Assembly (NCBI GenBank): GCA_002224055.1
Contig: AZLU01000029.1
Coordinates: 221,960 to 285,959 of the forward strand
DNA length: 64,000 nucleotides
From: Pezizomycotina sp. ARF18
Lineage: Eukaryota > Ascomycota
Direction of reading: 5' to 3'
Positions 10,586-21,738 of this stretch are shown one piece after another. The translations under genes were made by a program, and so were the position numbers. The notes under the pieces were generated by a model. The model was not told the origin of the DNA, did no database searches, and saw only the letters and a program-made list of their open reading frames with translations. The number at the start of each line of letters is the position of its first letter. The stretch's first letter is position 1.

Positions 10586-12150
10586 ATGAGGAACAAAGTA
10601 AATTCAAGGAGCATTTCGGACACCTCGTCGAAATCGTCACACCGCCGTAGCAGCCGCCATAATAACGTCGAGATTTCGGCCGCCTCGGTCGCGAGGGAAT
10701 ACGAGACCGAAGAAGCTTCGCCGGGGACATATTATGCGAACGAAACGGCGGCTACTATAGCTAGTGATCCGAGCTATGGTACCCATAGATATGAAATCAC
10801 GGAGTGGTATCCCAGCAACCCGAATATGAGACTTACAGGGCCGATAGGTATGGTTCGACGGAAAACGCGGCGGCGGCGTACGGAGGAACGAGTTACGATA
10901 GCGATAGGTACGGGCCAACGGAGACGTATGAGAGAACGACTTACAGTAGCGATAGATATGCGCCGACGGGAAACGTAGCTGCAGGAGCCACTAGTTACGA
11001 CCGCTACGCTGAGTCCCAATTACCGCCCGTCCCAAATAGGGAAAGCGAACGGGATCCTGTCGATCGCTATAACCCGAGACTCTCCTTCTGTAAGGTCACC
11101 GAGGGCGGCGCGTGAGTACGAGGCCGCCGAAGATTCAACGAGGGTGTATTTACCAAACGAAACGGCGCCTAGAAATCGGGTTCCGTTACTAGTAGGTATG
11201 AGCCGCTTAGCGCTGAGATGGGAGTCGCAGCATCCGCGGGACAGACCAACTACGACCGCCGAACCGAGCGCCGCCACCCGTCCGGGATCCCGGGGATATT
11301 TATCGGGAATCAAGATAGGACGAAGATGATGAGGATCGGTACCGACGCCGGCCCGACGAGGACGATCGGTATTCATTTTCCGAAGATCAGTATCGAAATT
11401 ACGATCGGGACGCTAGGACAGATCGCGGGGCGATACGACGGCGCGTATAGGTACGGTAGCTATAATTCCGGATCTACTACAGATTATTACAGTGGCTATT
11501 ATCACGGAAATAGCCCGGATGGTTACCGGTCCAGAAGGCGCAGCAGGAGCCGGTCACGGTCTCGCTCGGGATCGCAATCGCTGCGGCGCCAGTTCGTCGC
11601 GTTCCAGGAGGAAGAAGCCCGCTCGTTAATGAACTCCGAAGACTACAAGGCCGCCCTGCCGGTGGTAGTAGCGCTCCTCGCCGATCCAAACCTGAATGCA
11701 CAGGAACGGGAATGGTGGTTCTTCAAGCACGCGGAAGTGCCAGATGCTGGGCAAGTGGCAGGATTCGCTGGATCCTTGAGCAGGGATGACAGGGAGCAAC
11801 GCAGCTTCTTAGACGTGAAGTGGAGTGAGCCCGGACTACGGCCGCACCTACGAATGCAGGCGGAGGCTACTTACCAGCTTAGAAAACTGGAGGAGGCGAA
11901 GGCCCTCTGCTCGCAGGCCATCTCCGAACTCGAGCGGCGGGGAAAGCCAATTCAGGGATTGGAGGAGGATTTTTATCTCAGTATTGAACTTATGGTTAGG
12001 ATAGCGGGAGCACTCGGCAAGGACATCGAGAGAGGTTTTACCAGTCTAAAATGGTTCCAGAGTACACTTCGAAAAGCGGACTTGAGGCAGAAGCAACGCA
12101 ACCGTGACCGCGCCCGTGGCCGCGGCTCGACCACACAAATTCAGGGCTAG
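10586..12150 (+). CDS. Tyr/Arg/Ser-rich protein with internal repeats, RS stretch and helical C-terminus
   Basis: I do not recognise the function. The N-terminus (MRNKVNSRSISDTSSKSSHR) is basic and Ser-rich. Next come short repeats built on DRYGPTE / SYDSDRY (about 10830-11020). AREYE[T/A]-E and NETA appear first near 10688-10745 and again near 11107-11167, suggesting an internal duplication with a period of about 420 bp. An acidic/Arg stretch (DEDDEDRYRRRPDEDDRYSF) and an RS-dipeptide tract (SRRRSRSRSRSRSGSQS, about 11530-11580) follow. The intact C-terminal 200 residues are helical and TPR-like: FVAFQEEEARSLMNSEDYKA, ATYQLRKLEEAKALCSQAIS, EEDFYLSIELMVRIAGALGK. At least three frame changes fall in the low-complexity half, so the N-terminal reading is uncertain while the C-terminus is firm. 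It sits between membrane-protein genes. Confidence 0.65.
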
Positions 12151-13971
12151 GAAAAGATTGGAGGGCGGCGCGCCTTGAGTGAAATGATACTGCCTGATAT
12201 TGCACGATGATGGATCTAACAGTATAAATCTTTCTCTGTTGATACATCATTTCCTTGATCTATCAACTCGTTCTTTTTTTTTTCTTTTTTTTTGGTCTTT
12301 AGGTATCATGCTTGATGGAAACAACTCTAAGTAATGGTGACTAGATTATGTTCACGATATCCTTCGTAAATACATGAATCCAAATTTTAGTATTACAAGG
12401 CTTCAACTATCTTGTTTTATTCTCATTAGCGCGGACTTATTTCGCATAACGATAGCATGTTTGTTTATTGTTCATATCCTATAGAAGGAACTCTGTGATC
12501 ACTAGCAACTTTTCGGGCTTTAAATCAACGATCACAGTAGCCTCCTACGCTTACCACCTCTCATTTTGTCGACCTCGTGGTGTTCTGTCGCCATCATGGT
12601 CTTTAACCGTATCGCTACCCTTCGTTCCATGTTCACCCGCTCGAGTTTCTCCGCCTTTGTTTACCCTTGCTTCATCTTTGGCCGTTTTCGTAAAAGCCGC
12701 TCTTAGGTGCTTATCACCGCCGCTACCGCCTCGCGCAACTCAGCCTCCTCCTCCCCTCCTCTCTAATTGCAGTATCATATCTTCGATATACCACACTAGT
12801 TCCACTACCGGCTCGGAGCGCTCTCCACCCAAACCGGGTATTCAACGCGAGTTGACGAGCCTTCGGATTCATCTTCCAACTGGAACTACGGACGTCTATG
12901 GTGCCGGAGGTACGGCACTCCAAACCGCGCATCCCACAGGGTCCGCCAAGGTTCATCGCCGTCGCAGCGCAGCCGGCGGTATCTACAGGAGAGGCAGCTG
13001 GAAAAGAAGGTGACGCGAGAACGGTGCCTGGTTCCTTCGAAAGTAGGGCTGCGGGCTCCCATTTTTCTAAGTAAAGGATTTATTGGTGAATATGGGAATA
13101 TCACCTGAACTTCGATTAGGGACTTATTGCTTTACGGCGGCACGCTGCGACTATCGTCGATATAATGAACGCGGTATCGCAGTCGATGAATGGTAGATCG
13201 GCATGATAAAAACAGAGGCGCCGGTAGGCTGATAAACAACGGTGGCCAGACGGGAGAGGCTGGGTGTATATTAAATTATGCGCGGCTACATTAGTGTGTA
13301 AAAAGGTTTGGCTTTATGTTTATACAAGACGGCGTCAGATCAGACCTTGTGTCACGCTAGGAGCCGCCAAATCCTGGCGACCACAGTTGGGGGGAGGGGG
13401 CTGGCAATTGGGGACTAATTTCGGGTATAGCCCCGGAGCTTTAGTGACCACCGGCGCTAAACCAGTGGGCGGTCATGCGATACCGCCAGGTATAATATAC
13501 CAGGAAGCCGAATCAGCGACTAATGAATTCTCAGCTTTACACCGTTTCACTACTATTGAGCCTCATAAATATCTTATTGGAGGCAGGAATGTATTTGCAT
13601 TGAGGATATCGAGTTGTTGTTGCTTTGAAAGGCATGGCTCATCGAATTCACAAGTGTGCATGGGATTCTGGTTTTCTCAGGTTTCAGTTGACATCTTCTA
13701 GGCCAAAGGTAAGTCTACTACAATTTTAGTCTAAAACTTAGCAAGAGTATATCGTAGTTGCTTTTTCATGCCCAGCACCAGTCGCAAAGTTCTGCATAGG
13801 CGATCGACCAGGACCGTCAGGCACATGCCTCTGCATGCTTGATACTTCCGACGCATCATCTCGCCTCACAATATCTAGTATTATCACTCTATCATACCCC
13901 AACCGAAGTATCAGATCGGTCGACGACCAATCCGGGTGTCTCTGTTTACAGATATAGCTTTGTGAAATTCA
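12151..13971. other. stretch with two doubtful plus-strand ORFs
   Basis: ORFs at 12468-13013 (181 codons, Ser/Pro-rich) and 13264-13701 (145 codons, with GALVTTGAKPVGGHAIPPGI) have no recognisable domain. The first could be leftover coding sequence. A TGATACTTC / GAAGTATCA inverted pair lies near 13838 and 13905. I would not annotate either ORF as a gene without homology support. Confidence 0.35.
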
Positions 13972-15332
13972 TTACTCAGGAACAATACTCGTTACCTTTT
14001 TGATAAGAACCAAAAAAATCCTCTGCAAGGTCCGACATGAACCCGCGAGACCGATAATGAAAGGATAGCTGGCCGGTCGACAGTAGCGTCTGAACGCCCT
14101 GGATGTTGTTCCAGCGGATTGTGAGCTCGACGCAGAGGATAAACCAGACGATGGCGCAGAGCGTCCATATGTGCCACATAGAGGCTATAAACTTGTAAAT
14201 AGATCTAATAATACGATTAGCGGCTCATATGCAGCTACATAATTCACAGGTACGCGCACCGGATTGGCTTATGTTGTGATATATCATCTTCTTCATTCTC
14301 GTTCTGGGCCTTTTTAGATCCCGTTGACAGAGCAGCATAGACTTTAAGTAAATCCGAAAGCCGGGGTATTTGTTCCGGTGGCTTCGACCAAAACTCGGGC
14401 TCCAAGGACGGCGGGTATATCGCTCTGATCCACGGTCCAACAACGTATGTAGCGCGTTGTATATAATCTAGAAGTGTGAGAGAACGACTTAAATTCTCCC
14501 TTATTTTATTTACGGTTCCCGGCTGCCTGGATTCTAAATGATCGAACACCACCTGCCGCCACAAACAAAGAATCGAAAACTCGACGATTTTAAAAGCGAC
14601 GGTGATAAGGTAAAGCAGTATCGAAATACGATGATACTGTATACTACGCTTACGGCCCTGAAAAATATGACGAGCGATCCTTGTAGTCTTTGCTTCGAGA
14701 ACATGAATATTACCGCGTCGCAGGGCGGTTCCGTATCGTCCGGCGATAACCTTGCGAAGCCGTAATACCACAGCCATATATGACAGCACACGACCATTCC
14801 CGCTATCGCGCCCCTCCATAGCACTCCGGCCCAAGATAGCGAGTGCTGCTTTAGGAACGACACAGAGTTCACGGAAGTATTAAGCATTTTCGGCGCAAAG
14901 AGTTCCGTATAAAAGCTAGCCATCCAGCGAAGGATGCTAGTGCCCTCGACAGATTTTAAACTACTCTTCGAAATCTCGCTGTTGCTTCTTTTAAATGTCG
15001 TAACGGACTCGAAGTGCTTCGCTAGCCTACCGGGTCCAATAGCTGAAGCCTCAGACCCAAAATACTAAGCACGGTCAAGAATACCCCACGCATATCTGGA
15101 TCATAATAAAAGCTTCGACCGGTCTGATGCTGCGCGACGCCGAGGCGGCGATGATCGCAATGACGATCGAGAAGACGAAGATGGAATTCGCGTCGTGCGT
15201 TTCTTGGGCTGAGCTTGGCTCGACGGTGACGCTTAGCCAACTGGAGAACCATTGCATGTACACGCCCACGCGGATGCCCAGGCCGTAGAGGTCGGGATTT
15301 CCTTCGAAACCTGCGCAAATTGGAATAGCCAT
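13972..15332 (-). CDS. multi-pass membrane protein of the fungal GFEGNPDLYGLGIR family
   Basis: An uncharacterised integral membrane family widespread in Pezizomycotina. The start MAIPICAGFEGNPDLYGLG (15332) is the conserved family N-terminus, followed by GVYMQWFSSWLS. Hydrophobic segments follow: SIFVFSIVIAIIAASA, a conserved RPVEAFIMIQICVGY with FLTVLSILGLRLQLL, WAGVLWRGAIAGMVVCCHIW, IFFRAVSVVYSIIVFRYCF, and near the end WHIWTLCAIVWFILCVELTI with the conserved RWNNIQGVQTLLSTGQL. A cytosolic loop (RLSDLLKVYAALSTGSKKAQ) and acidic NENEEDD segment precede the last helix. Frame changes near 15085 (one T missing), 15035, 14530 and 14060 parallel those in the housekeeping genes. The gene is divergent from the membrane gene at 16785. 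Biochemical role unknown; a surface or vacuolar sensor or transporter is possible but unsupported. Confidence 0.72.
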
Positions 15333-16784
15333 CGATTACTCCCGAGAAGGGCAGCGACGCGTCCTGTGATACGGGTTTTTTTTTTTTCGACGCGATGCTT
15401 ACACACTTTCTAAGCCTTTTGTGGATCCGGGGGATTAACCGCGGGATAGTTTTTATATTAGTGTCAATTGCTGCAGTACTGTGACGGTCAATACAGACTC
15501 CAGTCAGCTGCATTGGCCACTGGATGACTGCTAAATCGTGTGGACTCATCGTCCCCTACAGCGATCGTATTTCGTCGCAATATTCGGCCTCAACCTTCGC
15601 ACTCTCCATACCATCTCTCACGATATAATATCAAGATGTAAGCACGTATGCCTAAATTAGACATTCCCGGAAAATCCCGCGATAACCGATACGTCAATCG
15701 GGACCGTGATCTAAACTAATGCCTTGCGGCGTAAATTGTATCACCAATACTACAGTGCCTTGCTGCCAAGCGAATCTCGGTATGACGGTCGGCGCTTAGT
15801 GGAACGAACAGCCATTGTTACCTTTGACCGGCGCCGGGCGCTAGCTTAGGTATGCATGCATATTGAGATTAGCAAAACGGCGTCAGCGGCGTCCTTAGGC
15901 CCAATATGTTAACGTCTGCGATCTGCTTGGCGGTGTTGTTCACGGCGGGAACGGAGAAATTGTTTTACAAGTGTTGAAACCATGGAGCTTTGATCATCCC
16001 TTGTTTTTGCCTAAGAAACAGCCGCAAGATCATGATCAGGCCTTTTTTCCCTTAGCTTGCAATGGAATCCGCCGGGTATTGCCTGGTCCCACGATACTCC
16101 TGAGCAGAATCCCCGTGCTCCCAACGTGAACTTGTTTCAATTGGGAACAATTTGAGACACTCAAACACATCTTTGTGGGATTAGTTATAGTGGGACCATG
16201 CATTCAAGCCGTATCAAACCCGCTAGATACATGGTTTCCCCCTTGTAGATCTACTATCTAGAGCTTCAACGACACCCCGACTGCTTGTTATTGACTACCG
16301 TGGCTCAATGCATGCATTATTATCACACCCCTGCACCGCTCATTGTCCATGTTCGCTATTTTCCAAAAGGAGATAATAGCCGCCGGTCCAACGAAATTCG
16401 ATGTAGGTTAGGCTGTACCGTCCATGTATGTTCTATTTTAGTGTGCTAATATATATTTTCGCGCAGCCTCGTTTGCAAGAAAAAGCAACGTTCGAGAGGG
16501 GAACCTTGATATCGTCCGCTACGGCGCTTATAGCAAATCCTTTAAATCGATACCGTTCCCACCAGGTTCTATGTTCTTTTCGTTCTTAGACATTTTATCA
16601 TCACTCTCTTTGTACAAGATCGGTTTTCTTACTAATAATACCGATCTTCAAAGTCTCGCTCTGCATCTCGTGTTTTCTATACCGCGTACACCAGCTCCCT
16701 TTTCAGGATTTAGTTTCTCGTATTCAAGATACACCCTATTATATCTCACTTCGATATCGCGCGGCCTACTCGATTTAAGCGGCC
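15333..16784. promoter_or_regulatory. shared upstream region of a divergent membrane-gene pair
   Basis: About 1.45 kb separates the minus-strand start at 15332 from the plus-strand start at 16785. No protein-like ORF lies between except the antisense-looking 15022-15549 frame, which is a shadow of the minus-strand gene plus leader. Any co-regulation of the pair would have to be encoded here. I could not identify specific binding sites. Confidence 0.4.
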
Positions 16785-18976
16785 ATGGCCAATACACATT
16801 CCAAAGATTGTGGTACGACCATGAGTCGTTCTACGGTTTAGGTAAATTATATATCTTTCTAACTTGTTCGATCTCTACTTTGAGTAGCGTCTCTTTACAT
16901 AAAGGAAAGGTTGCTTTTAGTTTCTGCTACTAACCACAGACCAAACTGCTCGCTACCAGGGTTTCGTCTCCGAGTCTCACAAGCGCAGTACATCGTGCTA
17001 GGATGGATCATATCTTGCCTAACATTCTGGCTCATCCTTCGCCTCCTCCGATTCATTCAACTATTCCGGCTAATCGTAAAGCTGTACCGACACGTGATTC
17101 AAGCTCAACGTAACTCCGAAAGCTACTCAGAAAAAGACGACAGCCTTCGCATGTCCGTAAGCTACGACGAAGACACCGCCACCTACAATTTCGAAAACAC
17201 CGACTACGAGGCCGACTCCAAATCCGCTATAGCTATGGTATACCCAGTCCCAGGATTACCCCTTTGCGTGTCGGAGGGGGATTCTTCCGAACGAGCAGCG
17301 GCTTCTTAATTGCTTCCGTGATCATGAGCTACTTCATCGCCAGGCTCGTGTACGGTCTCATCGACGGCGGCAACTGGAGTACCATACTCAAAGACTGTTG
17401 CCCGCAGAGCGTGAGCGAGGAATATGTGTACAGCCGCAGGTTCGAGTCTCCAGAGGTAGTGCACGAGCGGGCGGAGCTAGCGAGGCGGGTCGATTCATAC
17501 GTCGAACGGTGCTACAACAACAATTCGCTACGGCGCTCGATCCTTTGTGCAAATGGTACGCCCGCGGAAGTATCTCGTACACCGCTACCAGCAATACCGT
17601 TTGTCCGTTCGAAGATATGTCGATGTGCTGGCAAGGCGACGATTCCGGATTCTCGCTCGACACGGGATACCAAAGTGTGGCTGAGCTCGGCATCAACGCG
17701 GAACCCCGCTTCGTTTTCAGGCGACAGCTGCAGGGTGTGCCGATGAAGATCAATGCGACCAGCTCGTTGACGACTTTGGAGTTCGAGTACGGCGAGATCG
17801 CGCGGTATATCAGGGTTAGGGGCGAGAAAGGGTGTGGCTTACCGTTTCCGAGGACTCGGCTACGATGAGGCAGATTTCACTACTGGGGATCCGTACATAT
17901 ACCAATACACGTAAGTTCGTTATTTCACTACTCTAAAGCGACTCGGTCTAACAATATCATTCATAGCACTCGAACCCACATCTCCCGAGAAGGCTCGGTT
18001 TGGATGCCGCATCCCGATGTATACGGAACAAAGTGGGTCGACGCAGTCACACTGGTCCTCATATCGGCGGTAACTCCATCCTTCACGAGGAACCGCAGAT
18101 GGATCCGATCTACCCCGCCTCCTTCAACATATCCGACGACGACGGCGAAGAGGATAGGGAATACTATTTCAAGGCGTAACAGCTGGACAGTTTCTCGGAC
18201 TTGTCGAAAAGCAGGAGATATGCGACACACGGACCGGAAAGTGCTGGAGCTCCTTCTTTTCCCCGGACGAAGTTCTATTTTACGACCAAAAAGCGAACGA
18301 AACGAATTTTTACAACGATCTCGACGACGAGGGAAAGGCTATTTTAACACGGTTTTCTATACGCTTAAGGCGTCGCTAGCAAGTAACTTCTTCGAGCAGG
18401 ATGTCGCGCCTACTATGGCCAACCGGAACGTCGACAACGGGGAGGCCTTACGCACTGACGATGACCTGTGGAAGAAGGAGGTTACCAAGGCTTTCGAGTG
18501 GATGCTTGCGGAGCGCAGATCAGATGGCCGACGCCGCGAGGGGAGAAACCCAAGGAATCCCGTTCTACGAGAAAGGAGCTCTCAACGATCAGCGAAGGAT
18601 TACTTGCGGCCGTCGCGGTTTTGTTAAAGTCATGTCGACGGATATGGACGCGCTGAACATCCAGCTATCGATTTTGGGATTATACCTGACTGCCCTCGGT
18701 GCGATCTTCCTTGCGATGTCACTTCTATATAGGAGAGACATGGCCCTTTTCAAAGCGTCGATCTGGTTTGATCGTCTTTCGAGGAGAGTCACCAGCGTTT
18801 TTCTTCCTTCCGATGACGAAGATGGAGAACGGCCGTTTTACAGAAGGAATCCCTGCGTGGCAACATTCTTTACCTTTCTTCTCCTCCTCGCGGTGGTTTC
18901 GCTTTTTGTGTTCCTTTGGCTCTGGAGTGATGGCTTTACCGTCTGTAAAAATCTACTTTGCAGACCTCGAGTCTAA
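16785..18976 (+). CDS. large membrane glycoprotein-like protein with Cys-rich ectodomain
   Basis: Proposed start MANTHSKDC at 16785, spliced (GTACGA at 16813 to TTTTAG at 16920) in frame to VSATNHRPNCSLPGF. Membrane helix 1 is YIVLGWIISCLTFWLILRLL. An acidic Ser/Tyr cytosolic loop (SVSYDEDTATYNFENTDYEA) follows, then helix 2 (GFLIASVIMSYFIARLVYGL). The ectodomain has CPFEDMSMCW, SLDTGYQSVAELGINAEPRF and YIYQYT; an intron (17911-17966, GTAAGT, CTAAC, ATAG) joins it to RTHISREGSVWMPHPDVYG. KQEICDTRTGKCWSSFFSPD follows. The C-terminus has NIQLSILGLYLTALGAIFLA and VATFFTFLLLLAVVSLFVFL, ending CRPRV at 18976. CPF...CW and the DTGYQS..LGINA motif are typical of an uncharacterised fungal membrane family. 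Several single-base frame changes occur (about 17275, 17540, 18080, 18360, 18630). Confidence 0.72.
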
Positions 18977-19537
18977 TGCTCCAGAATTTAACCTTTGTTC
19001 CTGCTAGATTGTTTATTTGTAGCCTGTTTACTGTTTAGCATATTTTATTGTTTCTGGTCTGTTTCCGCTCTAGAATTCCTTAGTTTGGGACCCTAAGACA
19101 TTCCTATCTTGCTGTTTTCCTAGCTTATATTTTCCCTCATTTCCTTCCTTCCCATTTTCCGGCGTTAAATGTATAACATAGCTTGAGCTAAATATCACTT
19201 CGTGTTCATCTCCATAACCATAGCAATGTGAACACAATTATTTTCATGATAAGGCCTTTGAGTGCTAGGGAAGTTTGCCACCAAGGCCTGTCAGACGAGA
19301 AAATAAGGCGATTACTTTTGCATTTGAATATTATATGCACACCAGTTACTTTTTCGTGATCTATGCGCAAGTTTCATAAATTGATCGTACCGTAATTTCT
19401 CGATTTACAAAGTTATCAGGTTTTTTGCAAGTGGTTCTCTAACCGGAAACGTTGCTCAGTCTGCATGATTTCCTCCAAGTCACCTCTATCGAAAATAATA
19501 ACAAAGGCCTCGTGTGAAGACCTATCATCCTCTGAAC
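18977..19537. other. 3' flank, no gene seen
   Basis: T-rich sequence after the membrane-protein stop, probably its 3' UTR and terminator region. No recognisable coding sequence. Confidence 0.5.
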
Positions 19538-20007
19538 TTACTTCGAACCTTTTCCATTTTTCCATACACTTGTTTTTGCGTTCTCTAGAGCTTGTGTGGT
19601 TACTCTCTTGACTTTTGGATTCAATCCCTTAGCCGCTTTGACAACATCTAAATCCCCTTTCAGATGGTTATCAACCTCTTGCCGTTTCTTTTCGCTTATT
19701 AATTTCACCTCAGGTTTTTTATTTCCATTGTTTCTGTTAGATTTCCCTTTGTCCGATTTACCGCTGCCAGGTTTCTTATTATTGTTCTTCTTTCCATTTA
19801 CTACTCTAGTTTTAGTGAATACTCTGAGCGATTCTTCAGCGCTCCTACCGCAAGTATCACTATCTTCAAACTCCCCGCTAGAACCATTGTCAGGACATCG
19901 AACGATGCTTCTTTCTTAACGCCGAAATGACGTGCGCTGGCCATGATTTTCCAGAATCGAGTCTTGATTCTGAGAGCTTCTGAAACGATAGGTTCTAAAG
20001 TATTCAA
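19538..20007 (-). CDS. acidic/Lys-rich coiled-coil-type hypothetical protein
   Basis: The minus strand carries one long open frame ending KNGKGSK at 19538. It reads CPDNGSSGEFEDSDTCGRSA, EESLRVFTKTRVVNGKKNNN, KKPGSGKSDKGKSNRNNGNK and EVKLISEKKRQEVDNHLKGD. An overlapping frame upstream (MNTLEPIVSEALRIKTRFWK, from 20007) may be an earlier exon or the same protein before a frame change. The pattern of acidic Ser/Gly patch, then KSDKGKSN plus Asn/Lys tract, then charged helix matches the ORF at 41707-42130 and loosely the one at 40563-41024, so it looks like one member of a dispersed family. No function known. Expression and the 5' end are uncertain. Confidence 0.5.
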
Positions 20008-21638
20008 TTTTTCTTGTAGTTACCGGTGGTATTCAGCTATGATGGCTTGAAACCTCTTTGTAAGGAAGTAACTTTCTTGAAAATTATCCTGAGGACGTTG
20101 AGATATCTAAATAAAAAAGGAAGAAAGCAGAAAACCCACCGACGACTCTGGCAGAACATAGATATATAAGTATTTGTTATTCTCAAATACGTCATATCCC
20201 ATACCACATATATCGTTTCAAATCATTCCCGTGTTACCTCGAGTTCGAAGAACCTTCAATCCACGTCATTCAATAATCAAAGATACCGTAGAGCGTGTAT
20301 TGCTGACAGGCTCGGCATGTTGTCCTTGAACCTCAGTCAGCGCACTGAATCCCCAGGTTACCATTTGGGATCCTATCTTGTGGGAAGTTGATTACGAATC
20401 TGTAGTCAAACCCACGTCAAGCATTGGTGTGTATTTCCGAGTCATTTTTAAATCGCACGAGTAACAAAATACATTATGACTAAATAAGCCCGTGTATCTA
20501 TCGAAACTTCTAGGAAATGTAATTGACAATAAACTTTTGCCGAATGTATATTTGAGCAAGATCACGAAAACAATCCCATTCGAATAAAAGGATCAAAGAG
20601 GTTAGTTCTGGTTCTTAGTATCTCATCGGAAGGGTAGTTATCTTAGGCCTCGATCTACATACCGATTTACTTGATACATCTATCTATTAGCTTTATGTAG
20701 CTTTCAAGTTGCTTTAAATATTTTTGATATGCTTCTCGTATAAGCTTAAAATACATTGGTAAAGTCTCAGAGTGAACAAAGACGTGCAAATCCTTCAGCA
20801 CGACCCGACTCAGAAACTGCAAAGTTTACATAACTCTTTTCCGGGAGCTTTACAAACATACGGCAGATGCTGTTATAGTGTTGTTTGACTACCATCTAAG
20901 GATATTCCTTTAGGGACCTCTACAACTTAAAGATATATTCTAATTTATAATGTTACAGACTCTTAGTGAACACGAAGGTCTCATTCTAAGTTTACGCGGA
21001 TAATTATATTTTTTTCTATACCGATTTGCCTGCTTACGTTTTGCGAAAGGGTCGAGAGCGTGCGGGCTATTTCAAGACGAGGTAAAGCCGAGAAACAAGA
21101 TCTACGTAGTAACGCCCTCGATACATATAACACTATAAAAGTGCGCGTGAGGTTTTATAGACTGTTACCAATCCGCACTCTATAGGTTTCTGTCACTGAA
21201 ATATAGAGGGCAGTATCGTTTAAGATCGACGCTGTTCATAAGGGTTTTTTTTTTTGTTTTTTTTTTTACAAATGGCATATATACTTGATGTTTGCTATCA
21301 CTTGTTGTGATTTCGAAGATCAATTAATGGAGGATTTGAAGCGTTAGGCACGTCCAAAATGATAGATATCATACTCGATGAAAAGCAGCTGGACCGGAGC
21401 GTGCAGGATTTGCCAAGCCGCATTATAGCACGCCCAAAGGCTTGTAGGTTTATATAACTCACTTCAAGTTCTCGCCGTTTAACCAATAACATTTCTGGTT
21501 CGGTGTTATGGTAAGCTCAACTTCACCCGAGCATCGCATCTGTATTAGTCATAAGCTAACGTTCAGTAATAGTCCGAGTTGGTTAGTAACCTCGTCGTTC
21601 CGCCTCAGTCAAAATAAACCCGACTAACAAAATCCACA
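20008..21638. other. gene-free stretch
   Basis: No ORF above 65 codons has recognisable features. A T-run interrupted by one G lies at 21245-21268. I see nothing else definable. Confidence 0.6.
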
Positions 21639-21738
21639 GGTCTAAGGAGTGCGACTCAAGTTTCTCACAACTTGCTGGTCTCTGATTAGCTGATTTCGCA
21701 TGTCGCAAGACGCAAGGGTTCGAATCCCTTTGGCACCA
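21639..21738 (+). pseudogene. tRNA-Leu(CAA)-like sequence with intron, 5' part missing
   Basis: From GGTCTAAGG (D-loop, 21639) the sequence follows tRNA-Leu: anticodon stem TGCGA with CTCAAG (anticodon CAA at 21657-21659), an intron of about 33 nt, the closing stem TCGCA, variable arm GTC-GCAA-GAC, T-arm AAGGGTTCGAATCCCTT (intact B box), then TGGCACCA and a T-run (Pol III terminator). The 5' acceptor strand (expected GGTGCCA) and the D-stem CCGAG are not found directly upstream, so the cloverleaf cannot close. It is either a truncated gene copy or a sequence whose 5' end was replaced. Confidence 0.6.

Noticed and set aside
12468-13701. Two additional genes between 12.4 and 13.7 kb
   Set aside because: No domain, doubtful starts and low-complexity Ser/Pro content; kept only as doubtful ORFs in the gap entry.
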